In this document: piece by piece, positions 47,184-54,898 of the stretch
How the letters are laid out: every line of letters starts with the position of its first letter
How positions within the stretch are numbered: position 1 is the stretch's first letter
DNA from: Agathobaculum hominis
GTDB taxonomy: Bacteria > Bacillota > Clostridia > Oscillospirales > Butyricicoccaceae
Direction: 5' to 3'
Length of the DNA: 64,000 nt
Assembly (NCBI RefSeq): GCF_014288055.1
Contig: NZ_JACOPK010000004.1
Location: forward strand, 186,001 to 250,000
The notes under the pieces: model-generated
What the model was told of the DNA's origin: nothing
Databases searched by the model: none
Seen by the model: the letters and a program-made list of their open reading frames with translations, nothing else
Made by a program: the position numbers and the translations under genes

Positions 47184-47501
47184 TTACTCACCCCTTTCGA
47201 ATACGATGACCTGCGGCAGACCGGCGGCGTCAAAGACGCGCTGTGGCTGCGGCGGCGTGCCGCGCACGCGGAAGTCGCAGCCGCAGCGCGCGCAGGTGCG
47301 GTGCAGATGCAGCACGACCGCAAGACCTGAGCTGTCCATGAAGGTCAGACCGGACAGATCGAGCACGAGACTGTCGCAGGGATAGAGCACGAGCAGATCC
47401 TCGCTGCGCTCTATGGTCTGACGGGCGGTGTGCTGGTCGAGCTCGCCGGTATAGCGGACGGTCAGTGTCCGGTCGACCTCGGTCTGGGTAATATCAAGCA
47501 T
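47184..47501 (-). CDS. spoIIAA: Anti-sigma F factor antagonist SpoIIAA
   Basis: A protein of 105 residues of the STAS fold. The phosphorylated serine motif is FMDSSGLAVVL in a strand-helix context (SLVLDLSGLTFMDSSG). When dephosphorylated by SpoIIE it frees sigma F from SpoIIAB. The start at 47501 follows GAGGTGAAAAAT; the frame opens at a GTG nine bases earlier, inside that site. The cysteines in the second half (TCARCGCDF) are unusual for this protein. Confidence 0.95.
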   Translation of the reverse strand: MLDITQTEVDRTLTVRYTGELDQHTARQTIERSEDLLVLYPCDSLVLDLSGLTFMDSSGLAVVLHLHRTCARCGCDFRVRGTPPQPQRVFDAAGLPQVIVFERGE

Positions 47502-47520
47502 ATTTTTCACCTCGAAACAG

Positions 47521-47557
47521 AAAAAGCCTGTACCGTTTGCCGGTACAGGCTTATTTT
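47521..47557 (-). terminator. Hairpin between folC and the spoIIA operon
   Basis: AAGCCTGTACCG pairs with CGGTACAGGCTT around TTTGC. Read leftward it is followed by TTTCTG, and lies just upstream of the spoIIAA ribosome site, so it may end folC transcription or form part of the spoIIA leader. Confidence 0.75.
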
Positions 47558-47573
47558 AGCAGGTTATTCGGTT

Positions 47574-48878
47574 TTAATCTGTCGTTTTCGGTCGGCCGCG
47601 CAGGATCTTCTCAGCCTCGCCCGTCAGAAACAGCGAGCCGCAGACGAGAATGCAGTCCGTCGGGGATGCATGGTCGAGCGCAAGCTCGAGCGCGTGCTCG
47701 GTGCTGCGGCAGTCGTAGACCTCTCCGCATTCCTGCTCTGCGAGTGAAGCAATGGTCTGCTCACCGAGTGAGCGCTCTGCCGCATTTGTTGTGCAGGCAT
47801 AAAAGGCATCAGCCTGTCGCGCCATTCTGTGCACGCAGTATTCGTATTCCTTGTCGCAGACCATGCCCATGACAACATGCAGACGGCGCATTTTCAAAAG
47901 GTCATGCACCGCACCGCACAGCGCGTCGATGCCTGCGGCGTTGTGCGCACCGTCGAGCAGCACGAGAGGTGCGTCCACCACGCGCTCCAGTCTTCCGGCG
48001 ATGCGCGCGCGTGCCAGACCGCGCACGGCGGCCTCGACCGGGATATCCCAGCCGCGCAGACGCAGCGCATCCAGAGTGCGGAGCGCCGTAGAGGCGTTCT
48101 GAAGCTGATGCCGACCGGGCATGGCGATGGTGTAGCCCTGTCCGTCGCATATAAAGGCAGAACCGTTCAGATCACAGCGAAGCACACGCAGCGTATCCGC
48201 GCTCTCGTGCCAGACCGCACCCTGAGACGCAGTGACATGACGCAGTACGGCGAGAGCGTCCTCCTCCTGACCGTTTGCGCAGACGACATCAGCGCCGGAC
48301 TTGATGATTCCGGCTTTCTCTCCCGCGATCTCAGCGACCGTGTCGCCAAGGACTGCCATATGATCGAGCGAGATCGGTGTGATCACGCACACCTCCGGAC
48401 TGCGGATGACGTTGGTTGCGTCGCAGCGGCCGCCGAGACCGGTTTCCAGTACGACAATATCACAGCCCTGCTCGACGAAGTACAGGAAGGCGACTGCGGT
48501 CGTGAACTCAAACTCACCGATCGTCTCTCCCTCGGGCAGCGTCAGGCTTTCGCAGGCAACCGCGACACGCTCAGAAAGGTGCGCGAGATCGTCGCTCGAG
48601 ATCATCGAGCCGTCGATACGGATACGTTCGTAGAACTGCACGAGATACGGCGAGGTGTACAGGCCTGTGCGCAGACCGGCTGCCTGAAGCGCGGAGGCGA
48701 TCATGGTAGCGGTCGAGCCCTTGCCGTTCGTACCGGCGAGGTGAACAAAGCGCAGCCTGTCCTGCGGATCGCCGAGCGCCTTGCACAGCGCACGGATACG
48801 GTGCAGACCGGGCCTGCCGGAAAAACGGCCGAGTGAGTGGATATATTCAACAGCTGTTTTAGGGAATTCGGTGTCCAT
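47574..48878 (-). CDS. folC: Bifunctional folylpolyglutamate/dihydrofolate synthase
   Basis: A protein of 434 residues with the Mur-ligase-like layout: HLAGTNGKGSTATMIASALQ (P-loop and Gly), YTSPYLVQFYERIRIDG, TTAVAFLYF, LETGLGGRCDATNVI, and the C-terminal LLDGAHNAAGIDALC. It adds glutamate to folates. The start at 48878 follows AAAGGAAAGGTTTC; a longer frame to 48947 has no site. An extended -10 (TGCTATAAT) lies at 48916-48923 on the minus strand. Confidence 0.93.
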   Translation of the reverse strand: MDTEFPKTAVEYIHSLGRFSGRPGLHRIRALCKALGDPQDRLRFVHLAGTNGKGSTATMIASALQAAGLRTGLYTSPYLVQFYERIRIDGSMISSDDLAHLSERVAVACESLTLPEGETIGEFEFTTAVAFLYFVEQGCDIVVLETGLGGRCDATNVIRSPEVCVITPISLDHMAVLGDTVAEIAGEKAGIIKSGADVVCANGQEEDALAVLRHVTASQGAVWHESADTLRVLRCDLNGSAFICDGQGYTIAMPGRHQLQNASTALRTLDALRLRGWDIPVEAAVRGLARARIAGRLERVVDAPLVLLDGAHNAAGIDALCGAVHDLLKMRRLHVVMGMVCDKEYEYCVHRMARQADAFYACTTNAAERSLGEQTIASLAEQECGEVYDCRSTEHALELALDHASPTDCILVCGSLFLTGEAEKILRGRPKTTD

Positions 48879-48956
48879 GATGAAACCTTTCCTTTTTCGT
48901 TTAGTAATGGCTGTATTATAGCATAGTCTGGGCGAAATTGAAAGCATGACAACGCA

Positions 48957-48987
48957 AAAAGCGGAAGCCGGAGCTTCCGCTTTTTAT
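48957..48987. terminator. Bidirectional terminator between folC and valS
   Basis: AAAAAGCGGAAGC pairs perfectly with GCTTCCGCTTTTT around CGGA. The valS stop is 14 bases to the right; it ends leftward valS transcription. Confidence 0.9.
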
Positions 48988-49000
48988 CTCAGCTTGATTT

Positions 49001-51622
49001 TCAGCCCAGAGCTGCGATAGACTCCTCGAGCTTTGCGAGATGCTCGCGCAGCTTGTCCGCCTTTTCGCGCTCGGCTGCAACAACCTTCTCGGGTGCCTTA
49101 TCGACAAACTTCGGGTTGTTCAGCTTCTTCATAACGAAGTCGATGTCGGCCTCGACCTTGCTCTTCTCCTTGCCGAGACGGGCCCGCTCGGCCTCGAAGT
49201 CGATGAGGTCGCCCATCGGCATATAGATCTGTGCGTCGCCGGTGACTACGGATGCCATCTTGGCAGCGTCCGCCGGAACCGCGTCGATCAGCTCGATCTC
49301 GGATGCGTATGCGAGCTTCGGGAAGAAGCCTGCGCCCGCGGAGAAGGTGTCCTTCTTCTCGGTCAGAATGAGTACCTTGGCCTTCTTGGAGGGCGGTACG
49401 TTCATTTCAGCGCGGCGGTTGCGGATGGCGCGGACAGCGTCCATCAGGCTCTCCATCTGCGCTTCTTCGACGGAGAAGTTCAGCTTCTCGTCGTACTCCG
49501 GCCAGCTGGATACCATGACGGACGGGCCTTCGTGCGGCAGTGCCTGCCAGATGGTTTCGGTGATGAACGGCATGAACGGATGCAGCAGCTGCATTGCGCC
49601 CGACAGGACGTAGCACAGCACCTTCTGAACATTCTCGTCGCCGGTCTGGAGACGGGTCTTTGCGATCTCGATATACCAGTCGCAGAAGTTCTCCCAGATG
49701 AAGTCGTTCAGCTTGGAGGCGGCAAGACCGAGCTCGTACTGGTCGATGTTGCGGGTAACGTCGGCAACCAGCGTGTTGAACTTGGAGACGATCCACTTGT
49801 CCTCGAGCGCAAGGTCTGCCGGCAGCTGAACTGCCTTGTCCTTGTCGATGGTGAGGTTCATCTGGATGAAGCGCGATGCGTTCCAAATCTTGTTGCAGAA
49901 GTTGCGGGACGCCTGTACGCGCTCGTCCGAGAAACGCATATCGTTTCCGGGGCTGTTGCCGGTCGCGAGGGTGAAGCGCAGCGCATCCGCGCCGTACTGG
50001 TCAATGACCTCCAGCGGGTCGATGCCGTTGCCGAGCGACTTGGACATCTTGCGGCCCTGCGCGTCGCGCACCAGACCGTGGATATAGACCGTCTTGAACG
50101 GGGTCTCACCCATGTGCTCCACACCGGAGAAGATCATGCGTGCAACCCAGAAGAAGATGATGTCATAGCCGGTGACAAGAGTCGAGGTCGGATAGAAATA
50201 ATCAAGCTCCGGGGTCTTGTCCGGCCAGCCGAGCGTGGAGAACGGCCACAGTGCGGACGAGAACCAGGTATCGAGAACATCCTCCTCCTGACGGATATGC
50301 GTACCGCCGCACTTCGGGCAGGTGTGCACATCGGTCTTGGAAACGGTCATCTCACCGCAGTCCTCACAGTAGAACGCCGGGATACGGTGACCCCACCACA
50401 GCTGACGCGAAATACACCAGTCGTGTACGTTCTCCATCCAGCGCAGATAGGTCTTGGAGAAGCGGTCGGGCACAAACTTGGTCTTGCCCTCGTTGACAAC
50501 GTCCATCGCAGGCTTTGCGAGCGGCGCCATCTTGACGAACCACTGTGCCGAGGTCATCGGCTCAACGGTGGTGCCGCAGCGGTAGCAGGTTCCGACGTTG
50601 TGTTCATGGTCCTCGATCTTGACGAGGTATCCGCCTTCCTCGAGGTCCTTTACAACCGCCTTGCGGCACTCGTAGCGGTCCATGCCCTCGTACTTGCCGC
50701 CGTTTGCGTTGACGGTTGCGTCCTCGTTGAACACGAGGATCTGCTCGAGGTTGTGGCGCTGACCCATCTCGAAATCGTTCGGGTCGTGGCACGGCGTGAC
50801 CTTGACACAGCCGGTGCCGAACTCCATATCGACGTACTCGTCGCCGAAGATCGGGATCTCGCGGTTCATGATCGGCAGGATGCAGGTCTTGCCGATGAGA
50901 TGCTTGTAGCGCTTGTCGTTCGGGTTGACCGCGACGCCGGTATCGCCCATGAAGGTCTCCGGACGGGTGGTCGCAACGACCAGATCGCCCGAGCCGTCTG
51001 CGAGCGGATAGCGGATATGCCACAGCTTGCCCGGCTGGGTCTCGTATTCAACCTCGGCGTCGGAAAGCGCGGTCGCGCAGTGCGGACACCAGTTGATGAT
51101 GCGGTGGCCCTTGTAGATCAGGCCCTTGTTGTACAGGTTTACGAAAACTTCGCGGACCGCCTTGGAGCAGCCCTCGTCCATCGTGAAGCGCTCGCGCTCC
51201 CAGTCACAGGACGAGCCGAGCTTTTTCAGCTGGCTGATGATACGGTTGCCGAACTTGTGCTTCCAGTCCCAGACACGCTTCAGAAATTCCTCGCGGCCGA
51301 GGTCATAACGGGTCTTGCCCTCCTCCTTGCGGAGGTTCTCCTCGACCTTGATCTGGGTTGCGATGCCGGCGTGGTCGGTGCCCGGCATCCACAGGGCCTC
51401 GTAGCCCTGCATACGCTTGGTGCGGATCAGGATGTCCTGAAGCGTTTCATCGAATGCGTGGCCCATGTGCAGCTGGCCGGTTACGTTCGGAGGCGGGATA
51501 ACGATGGTATAGGGTTTCTTTTTCGGGTTGACTTCGGCATGGAAGAAGCCGGAGTCGTTCCAGAAGCTGTACAGCTTGTCCTCGACCGCTTTCGGGTCGT
51601 AGGTCTTAGGCAGTTCGCTCAT
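49001..51622 (-). CDS. valS: Valyl-tRNA synthetase
   Basis: A protein of 873 residues, normal for ValS. It has the HIGH-type motif (PPPNVTGQLHMGHAFDETLQD), the long CP1 editing domain (about 150-380), the zinc-binding CxxC parts (WCPHCATALSD, CYRCGTTVEPMTSAQWF), the KMSKS motif (KMSKSLGNGIDPLEVI) and the C-terminal coiled-coil tRNA-binding arm. The start at 51622 follows GGAGATAGATCT; a longer frame to 51772 would run into the leader RNA. Expression is controlled by a T-box leader just upstream that senses uncharged tRNA-Val. Confidence 0.97.
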   Translation of the reverse strand: MSELPKTYDPKAVEDKLYSFWNDSGFFHAEVNPKKKPYTIVIPPPNVTGQLHMGHAFDETLQDILIRTKRMQGYEALWMPGTDHAGIATQIKVEENLRKEEGKTRYDLGREEFLKRVWDWKHKFGNRIISQLKKLGSSCDWERERFTMDEGCSKAVREVFVNLYNKGLIYKGHRIINWCPHCATALSDAEVEYETQPGKLWHIRYPLADGSGDLVVATTRPETFMGDTGVAVNPNDKRYKHLIGKTCILPIMNREIPIFGDEYVDMEFGTGCVKVTPCHDPNDFEMGQRHNLEQILVFNEDATVNANGGKYEGMDRYECRKAVVKDLEEGGYLVKIEDHEHNVGTCYRCGTTVEPMTSAQWFVKMAPLAKPAMDVVNEGKTKFVPDRFSKTYLRWMENVHDWCISRQLWWGHRIPAFYCEDCGEMTVSKTDVHTCPKCGGTHIRQEEDVLDTWFSSALWPFSTLGWPDKTPELDYFYPTSTLVTGYDIIFFWVARMIFSGVEHMGETPFKTVYIHGLVRDAQGRKMSKSLGNGIDPLEVIDQYGADALRFTLATGNSPGNDMRFSDERVQASRNFCNKIWNASRFIQMNLTIDKDKAVQLPADLALEDKWIVSKFNTLVADVTRNIDQYELGLAASKLNDFIWENFCDWYIEIAKTRLQTGDENVQKVLCYVLSGAMQLLHPFMPFITETIWQALPHEGPSVMVSSWPEYDEKLNFSVEEAQMESLMDAVRAIRNRRAEMNVPPSKKAKVLILTEKKDTFSAGAGFFPKLAYASEIELIDAVPADAAKMASVVTGDAQIYMPMGDLIDFEAERARLGKEKSKVEADIDFVMKKLNNPKFVDKAPEKVVAAEREKADKLREHLAKLEESIAALG

Positions 51623-51647
51623 AGATCTATCTCCTTCAATTTTTTTA

Positions 51648-51897
51648 CAAAAATAAAAACAGCACGCCGTCCAAAACAGGACGAAGCGTGCTCCGTGGTA
51701 CCACCTGAATTCGCGGCAAAAAGCCGCGCGCTCGTTGGTCCGTAACGTGGACAAGACGGAACAGCTTAACACAAATCAGCTGCCCTGCTCCAAAGCGACC
51801 TTCTTTCCTCTCGCAGAGGTGCTTGCACCGACCGCACCTTCTCTGGACAGACGAAGAAGAAATACTCCTCTTTTTCATGGCATTTTCTCAGTATTAC
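51648..51897 (-). ncRNA. T-box leader of valS
   Basis: The minus strand carries the T-box core AGGTGGTACCACGG (51692-51705) and then a terminator hairpin (AGCACGCTTCGTCC... GGACGGCGTGCT then TTTTTATTTTT, ending near 51648). An upstream stem I contains GGTGCGGTCGGTGCAAGCACC and a candidate Val specifier GTC (51797-51799, minus strand). Uncharged tRNA-Val is expected to bind and stop termination. Confidence 0.9.
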
Positions 51898-51903
51898 CTT
51901 GCT

Positions 51904-51932
51904 ATTATAGCCGCAAACACAGCTTTTGTCAA
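51904..51932 (-). promoter_or_regulatory. Sigma-A promoter of valS
   Basis: On the minus strand TTGACA (51927-51932), 17 bases and TATAAT (51904-51909), both perfect. Transcription would start about 51897, at the T-box leader. Confidence 0.9.
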
Positions 51933-52030
51933 GCAGGACGGACGAAAAATCATACCGTATTGTATTTGTAACTTGTTTTTGTTTCCTCTGTATGTTACGA
52001 TTAGCATATAAAGGTAAGGAGGGAATAGTT

Positions 52031-52900
52031 ATGAAACGAAAGCGGACATCTGTTTTCTGCGTGCTCGCGCTGCTTGCCGTTCTGCTGCCGGTTCCAGCGC
52101 GCGCTGACATGGGGCCAAAGCCGAGCATGACCATCCATGTGGAAAATCCGCCGAGCGGGATCTATTATCTTGATCTGCTCGTGCCGGGTGAAGCGCCGGA
52201 TGAGCTGTTTGATAATCAGGACTGGAACGATCTTTCCGAAGCACAGATGGATGCCGAGATCATAACGAATCTTCGGACTGCGGCACGCGATGCGGGCGGC
52301 GAAGGAACGTGGCATCTGGCCATGCTGGACGGTACGCTCCTGCCGATGTACGGCGAGATACAGAGCACGGATGACACCTTCCGGTATGACTATCATGGCG
52401 TCCCGGACGAGTTCCGCATCGTCCTCGCGACAAAGGACGGCGCCCGGCTCTCGTTCGTGCAGCAGCGCTGCCGGCTGTGGCAGGAATTTACCTACGACTA
52501 CGCCGCGAACACGGTCCTGACTAATAATTCGTGGCGCGATTACGCAAAGCAGTTTCTCTCCTCTCTGCTGCCGACGCTGCTGATCGAAGGGCTGCTGCTC
52601 ATTCCGTTCGGCTTCTGGGACGAGCGCAACCGCAGAGTGTTCCTCTGCGTGAACATCGCAACGCAGCTCGTGCTGACCGCTGTCACCGGGTGGAGCATGG
52701 CACAGGGCATGACGCTTTACCGGTATTTTGTTTTTGTGCCGCTCGAGCTTGCCATCTGGATTGCGGAGGCCGTCATTTACCGCAAAACGCTCAGGAGCGA
52801 ACGTCCGTCGCCACATCCGGTCTGCTATGCGCTGTGCGCAAACGGCCTGAGCATGGCCGCGACGTTTTTCAGCATTCGCTGGGTATTCCCCTGGGTCTGA
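52031..52900 (+). CDS. Exported membrane protein, unknown function
   Basis: A protein of 289 residues with an N-terminal signal sequence (FCVLALLAVLLPVPARA), an extracytoplasmic domain starting ADMGPKPSMTIHVENPPSGIYY (about 27-175), and four hydrophobic segments at the C-terminus (LLPTLLIEGLLLIPFGFW and others). The family is recognisable only as a group of clostridial hypothetical proteins with the ADMGPKPS start. The start follows AAGGAGGGAATAGTT. It shares an operon with the smaller membrane protein 12 bases downstream and diverges from valS. Confidence 0.65.
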   Translation: MKRKRTSVFCVLALLAVLLPVPARADMGPKPSMTIHVENPPSGIYYLDLLVPGEAPDELFDNQDWNDLSEAQMDAEIITNLRTAARDAGGEGTWHLAMLDGTLLPMYGEIQSTDDTFRYDYHGVPDEFRIVLATKDGARLSFVQQRCRLWQEFTYDYAANTVLTNNSWRDYAKQFLSSLLPTLLIEGLLLIPFGFWDERNRRVFLCVNIATQLVLTAVTGWSMAQGMTLYRYFVFVPLELAIWIAEAVIYRKTLRSERPSPHPVCYALCANGLSMAATFFSIRWVFPWV

Positions 52901-52912
52901 GGAGGAGAAGTT

Positions 52913-53383
52913 ATGCCAAAAACAAAGAAAACCGCACTCTGGGCGTGCGTCATCGTTCTGGCGTGCATGCTTTCGTACTGCATCATCAGCAAGGTGCAGC
53001 AGTATAATTATATTCATTCCGAATACCGAACCGGCGCGATGTCTGTGCAGAAAGACCCGTCCGAGACCTTCGAGGTGCGCGAGCTCATCTCGGAAAAACA
53101 GAGGAATGGCGGTGTGACGCTGTACCGTGCAGCGTATTATCCCGAGGCGGAAACGCTGATGCTCTGGTTCGGCGGTGCCGAACCGGCGCGTGATATCTAT
53201 ATCGACGATCAGCCGGCGAAAAACTGTCTGTCGGTCAGCGAAAAACACGGCGTCGGTCTTGCGGTCCTTGAGGATGTTTCTGCGGACGCGATCCCGGAAA
53301 CCGTGACGGTCGCAAAGACAGATGTTCAGCATGAGGGCGAGGAACTGGTCACTTTCTCGATGAAAAACGGAAAAAACGCTTAA
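52913..53383 (+). CDS. Single-pass membrane protein, unknown function
   Basis: A protein of 156 residues with one N-terminal membrane segment (LWACVIVLACMLSYCIISKV) and a beta-rich extracytoplasmic domain (VRELISEKQRNGGVTLYRAAYY, ending VTFSMKNGKNA). No family recognised. The start lies after GAGGAGAAGTT, 12 bases after the upstream gene, so both are probably expressed together. Confidence 0.6.
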   Translation: MPKTKKTALWACVIVLACMLSYCIISKVQQYNYIHSEYRTGAMSVQKDPSETFEVRELISEKQRNGGVTLYRAAYYPEAETLMLWFGGAEPARDIYIDDQPAKNCLSVSEKHGVGLAVLEDVSADAIPETVTVAKTDVQHEGEELVTFSMKNGKNA

Positions 53384-53400
53384 ATTCCTGCAAACCGCTC

Positions 53401-53429
53401 TTGCATTCTGCGCGGAAATGTGGTTTAAT
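53401..53429 (+). promoter_or_regulatory. Sigma-A promoter of pheST
   Basis: TTGCAT (53401-53406), 17 bases and TTTAAT (53424-53429). The T-box leader begins directly after. Confidence 0.65.
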
Positions 53430-53434
53430 AATTC

Positions 53435-53720
53435 TGTTATGAATATTCCAATGCGATGAACAGGAAAAGTAGCATTCCCATTTCTCGGTCCAGAGAGCGC
53501 GGCCGCAGGCTGTAAGCCACGCCATGAGACAGGATGTGAAGTTCCCCTGCGAGCATCTGTGCTGAACCGCGGCTTTCGGCAGTAGGCACAGACGGGCTGA
53601 CGCCCCGTTACCGGCGTTTAATGAGTGTCCGAGCATTCGGAAATCAGGGTGGTACCACGGAAGAGTTATGCCTTTCGTCCCTATATCTGCAAAAGCAGAG
53701 GGACGGAAGGCTTTTTTGCG
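53435..53720 (+). ncRNA. T-box leader of pheS-pheT
   Basis: The region has the stem I start (GCGATGAACAGGAAAAGTA), a candidate Phe specifier TTC at 53542-53544 (GAAGTTCCCC), the T-box core GGGTGGTACCACGG (53647-53660) and a terminator (GCCTTTCGTCCCT pairing with AGGGACGGAAGGC then TTTTTT, ending about 53720). Uncharged tRNA-Phe should prevent termination and switch on pheST. Confidence 0.93.
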
Positions 53721-53763
53721 CTTCCGTCCCGGCATGAACATCACGTTCCAAAGGAGAATTGAT

Positions 53764-54783
53764 ATGAAAGAAAAGCTGCAAGGCATTTTGCAGTCCGCGA
53801 AGGAGCAGCTTGCTGCGGCAGCGGATGCACGCGCCCTCGATGAAGCGCGTGTCAAGTTCCTCGGTAAGAAGGGCGAGCTGACCGCTCTGCTCAAGGGTAT
53901 GAAGGACGTTGCTGCGGAGGAGCGCCCGGTTGTCGGCCAGCTCATCAACGACGTTCGCGCTGAGATCGAGACCATCATCGACAAGCAGAAAAAGCTGCTC
54001 GAGCAGGCGGCGCTCGAAAAAAAGCTCGCTGCCGAGACTATTGATGTTACCCTTCCGGGCGACGAGGTCGTGATCGGCAAGAAGCATCCGCTGAACATCG
54101 TCCTCGACGAGTTCAAGGAGATTTTCCTCGGTCTTGGCTTCTCTATCGCGGAAGGCCCGGAGGTCGAGCTCGACCACTACAACTTCGAGGCGCTGAACAT
54201 CCCGAAGGATCATCCGGCGCGCGACACGCAGGACACCTTCTATATCTCGGACAATGTCGTTCTGCGTACCCAGACATCCCCGATGCAGGTCCGCACGATG
54301 GAAAAGCGCAAGCCGCCGATCCGCATCATTGCGCCGGGCCGCGTTTACCGCTCGGACGCTGTTGACGCTACCCACTCTCCCCTGTTCCATCAGATCGAGG
54401 GTCTGGTCGTTGACAAGGGCATCCGTATGAGCGACCTCAAGGGCATCCTTGAGCTGTTCGCAAAGAAGCTGTACGGCGAGGACACGGTCGTCCGTTTCCG
54501 TCCGCACCACTTCCCGTTCACCGAGCCGAGCGCAGAGATGGATATTCAGTGCTATCGCTGCCACGGCGCAGGCTGCCCGCTCTGCAAGGGCGAGGGCTGG
54601 ATCGAGATCCTCGGCTGCGGCATGGTTCACCCTAAGGTGCTCGAGATGAGCGGCATCGATCCGGACGAATACTCCGGCTATGCCTTTGGCATCGGTCTTG
54701 AGCGTATGGTCATGGGCCGTTTTAAGATCGACGATATCCGCCTGTTCTATGAGAACGACGTTCGATTCCTGCACCAGTTCTAA
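53764..54783 (+). CDS. pheS: Phenylalanyl-tRNA synthetase alpha subunit
   Basis: A protein of 339 residues with the N-terminal coiled coil (about 1-85, RVKFLGKKGELTALLKGMK) and the class II catalytic core: motif 1 region HPLNIVLDEFKEIFLGLGFSIAEGPE, motif 2 (RVYRSDAVDATHSPLFHQIEG) and motif 3 (FGIGLERMVMGRFKIDDIR). The start at 53764 follows AAAGGAGAATTGAT; the longer frame begins inside the T-box terminator. Its partner pheT follows after a short gap. Confidence 0.97.
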   Translation: MKEKLQGILQSAKEQLAAAADARALDEARVKFLGKKGELTALLKGMKDVAAEERPVVGQLINDVRAEIETIIDKQKKLLEQAALEKKLAAETIDVTLPGDEVVIGKKHPLNIVLDEFKEIFLGLGFSIAEGPEVELDHYNFEALNIPKDHPARDTQDTFYISDNVVLRTQTSPMQVRTMEKRKPPIRIIAPGRVYRSDAVDATHSPLFHQIEGLVVDKGIRMSDLKGILELFAKKLYGEDTVVRFRPHHFPFTEPSAEMDIQCYRCHGAGCPLCKGEGWIEILGCGMVHPKVLEMSGIDPDEYSGYAFGIGLERMVMGRFKIDDIRLFYENDVRFLHQF

Positions 54784-54796
54784 GCGCTGACGCGCT

Positions 54797-54823
54797 TATA
54801 GGGGACTTCAGAAGTCCCCTATA
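54797..54823. repeat. Perfect palindrome between pheS and pheT
   Basis: TATAGGGGACTTC (54797-54809) and its exact complement GAAGTCCCCTATA (54811-54823) are separated by a single A. No T-run follows, so it is not a typical terminator; it may stabilise or process the pheS end of the message. Confidence 0.7.
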
Positions 54824-54898
54824 TACGAAGACAGCAACGCTGTTTTCTATTTCATGCGCGCCTGATGGCGCGATACCATCAAGGAGGAAATATATCCA

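Noticed and set aside
49040..51745. 901-codon plus-strand frame over valS
   Set aside because: Antisense to a full-length ValS with HIGH and KMSKS motifs.
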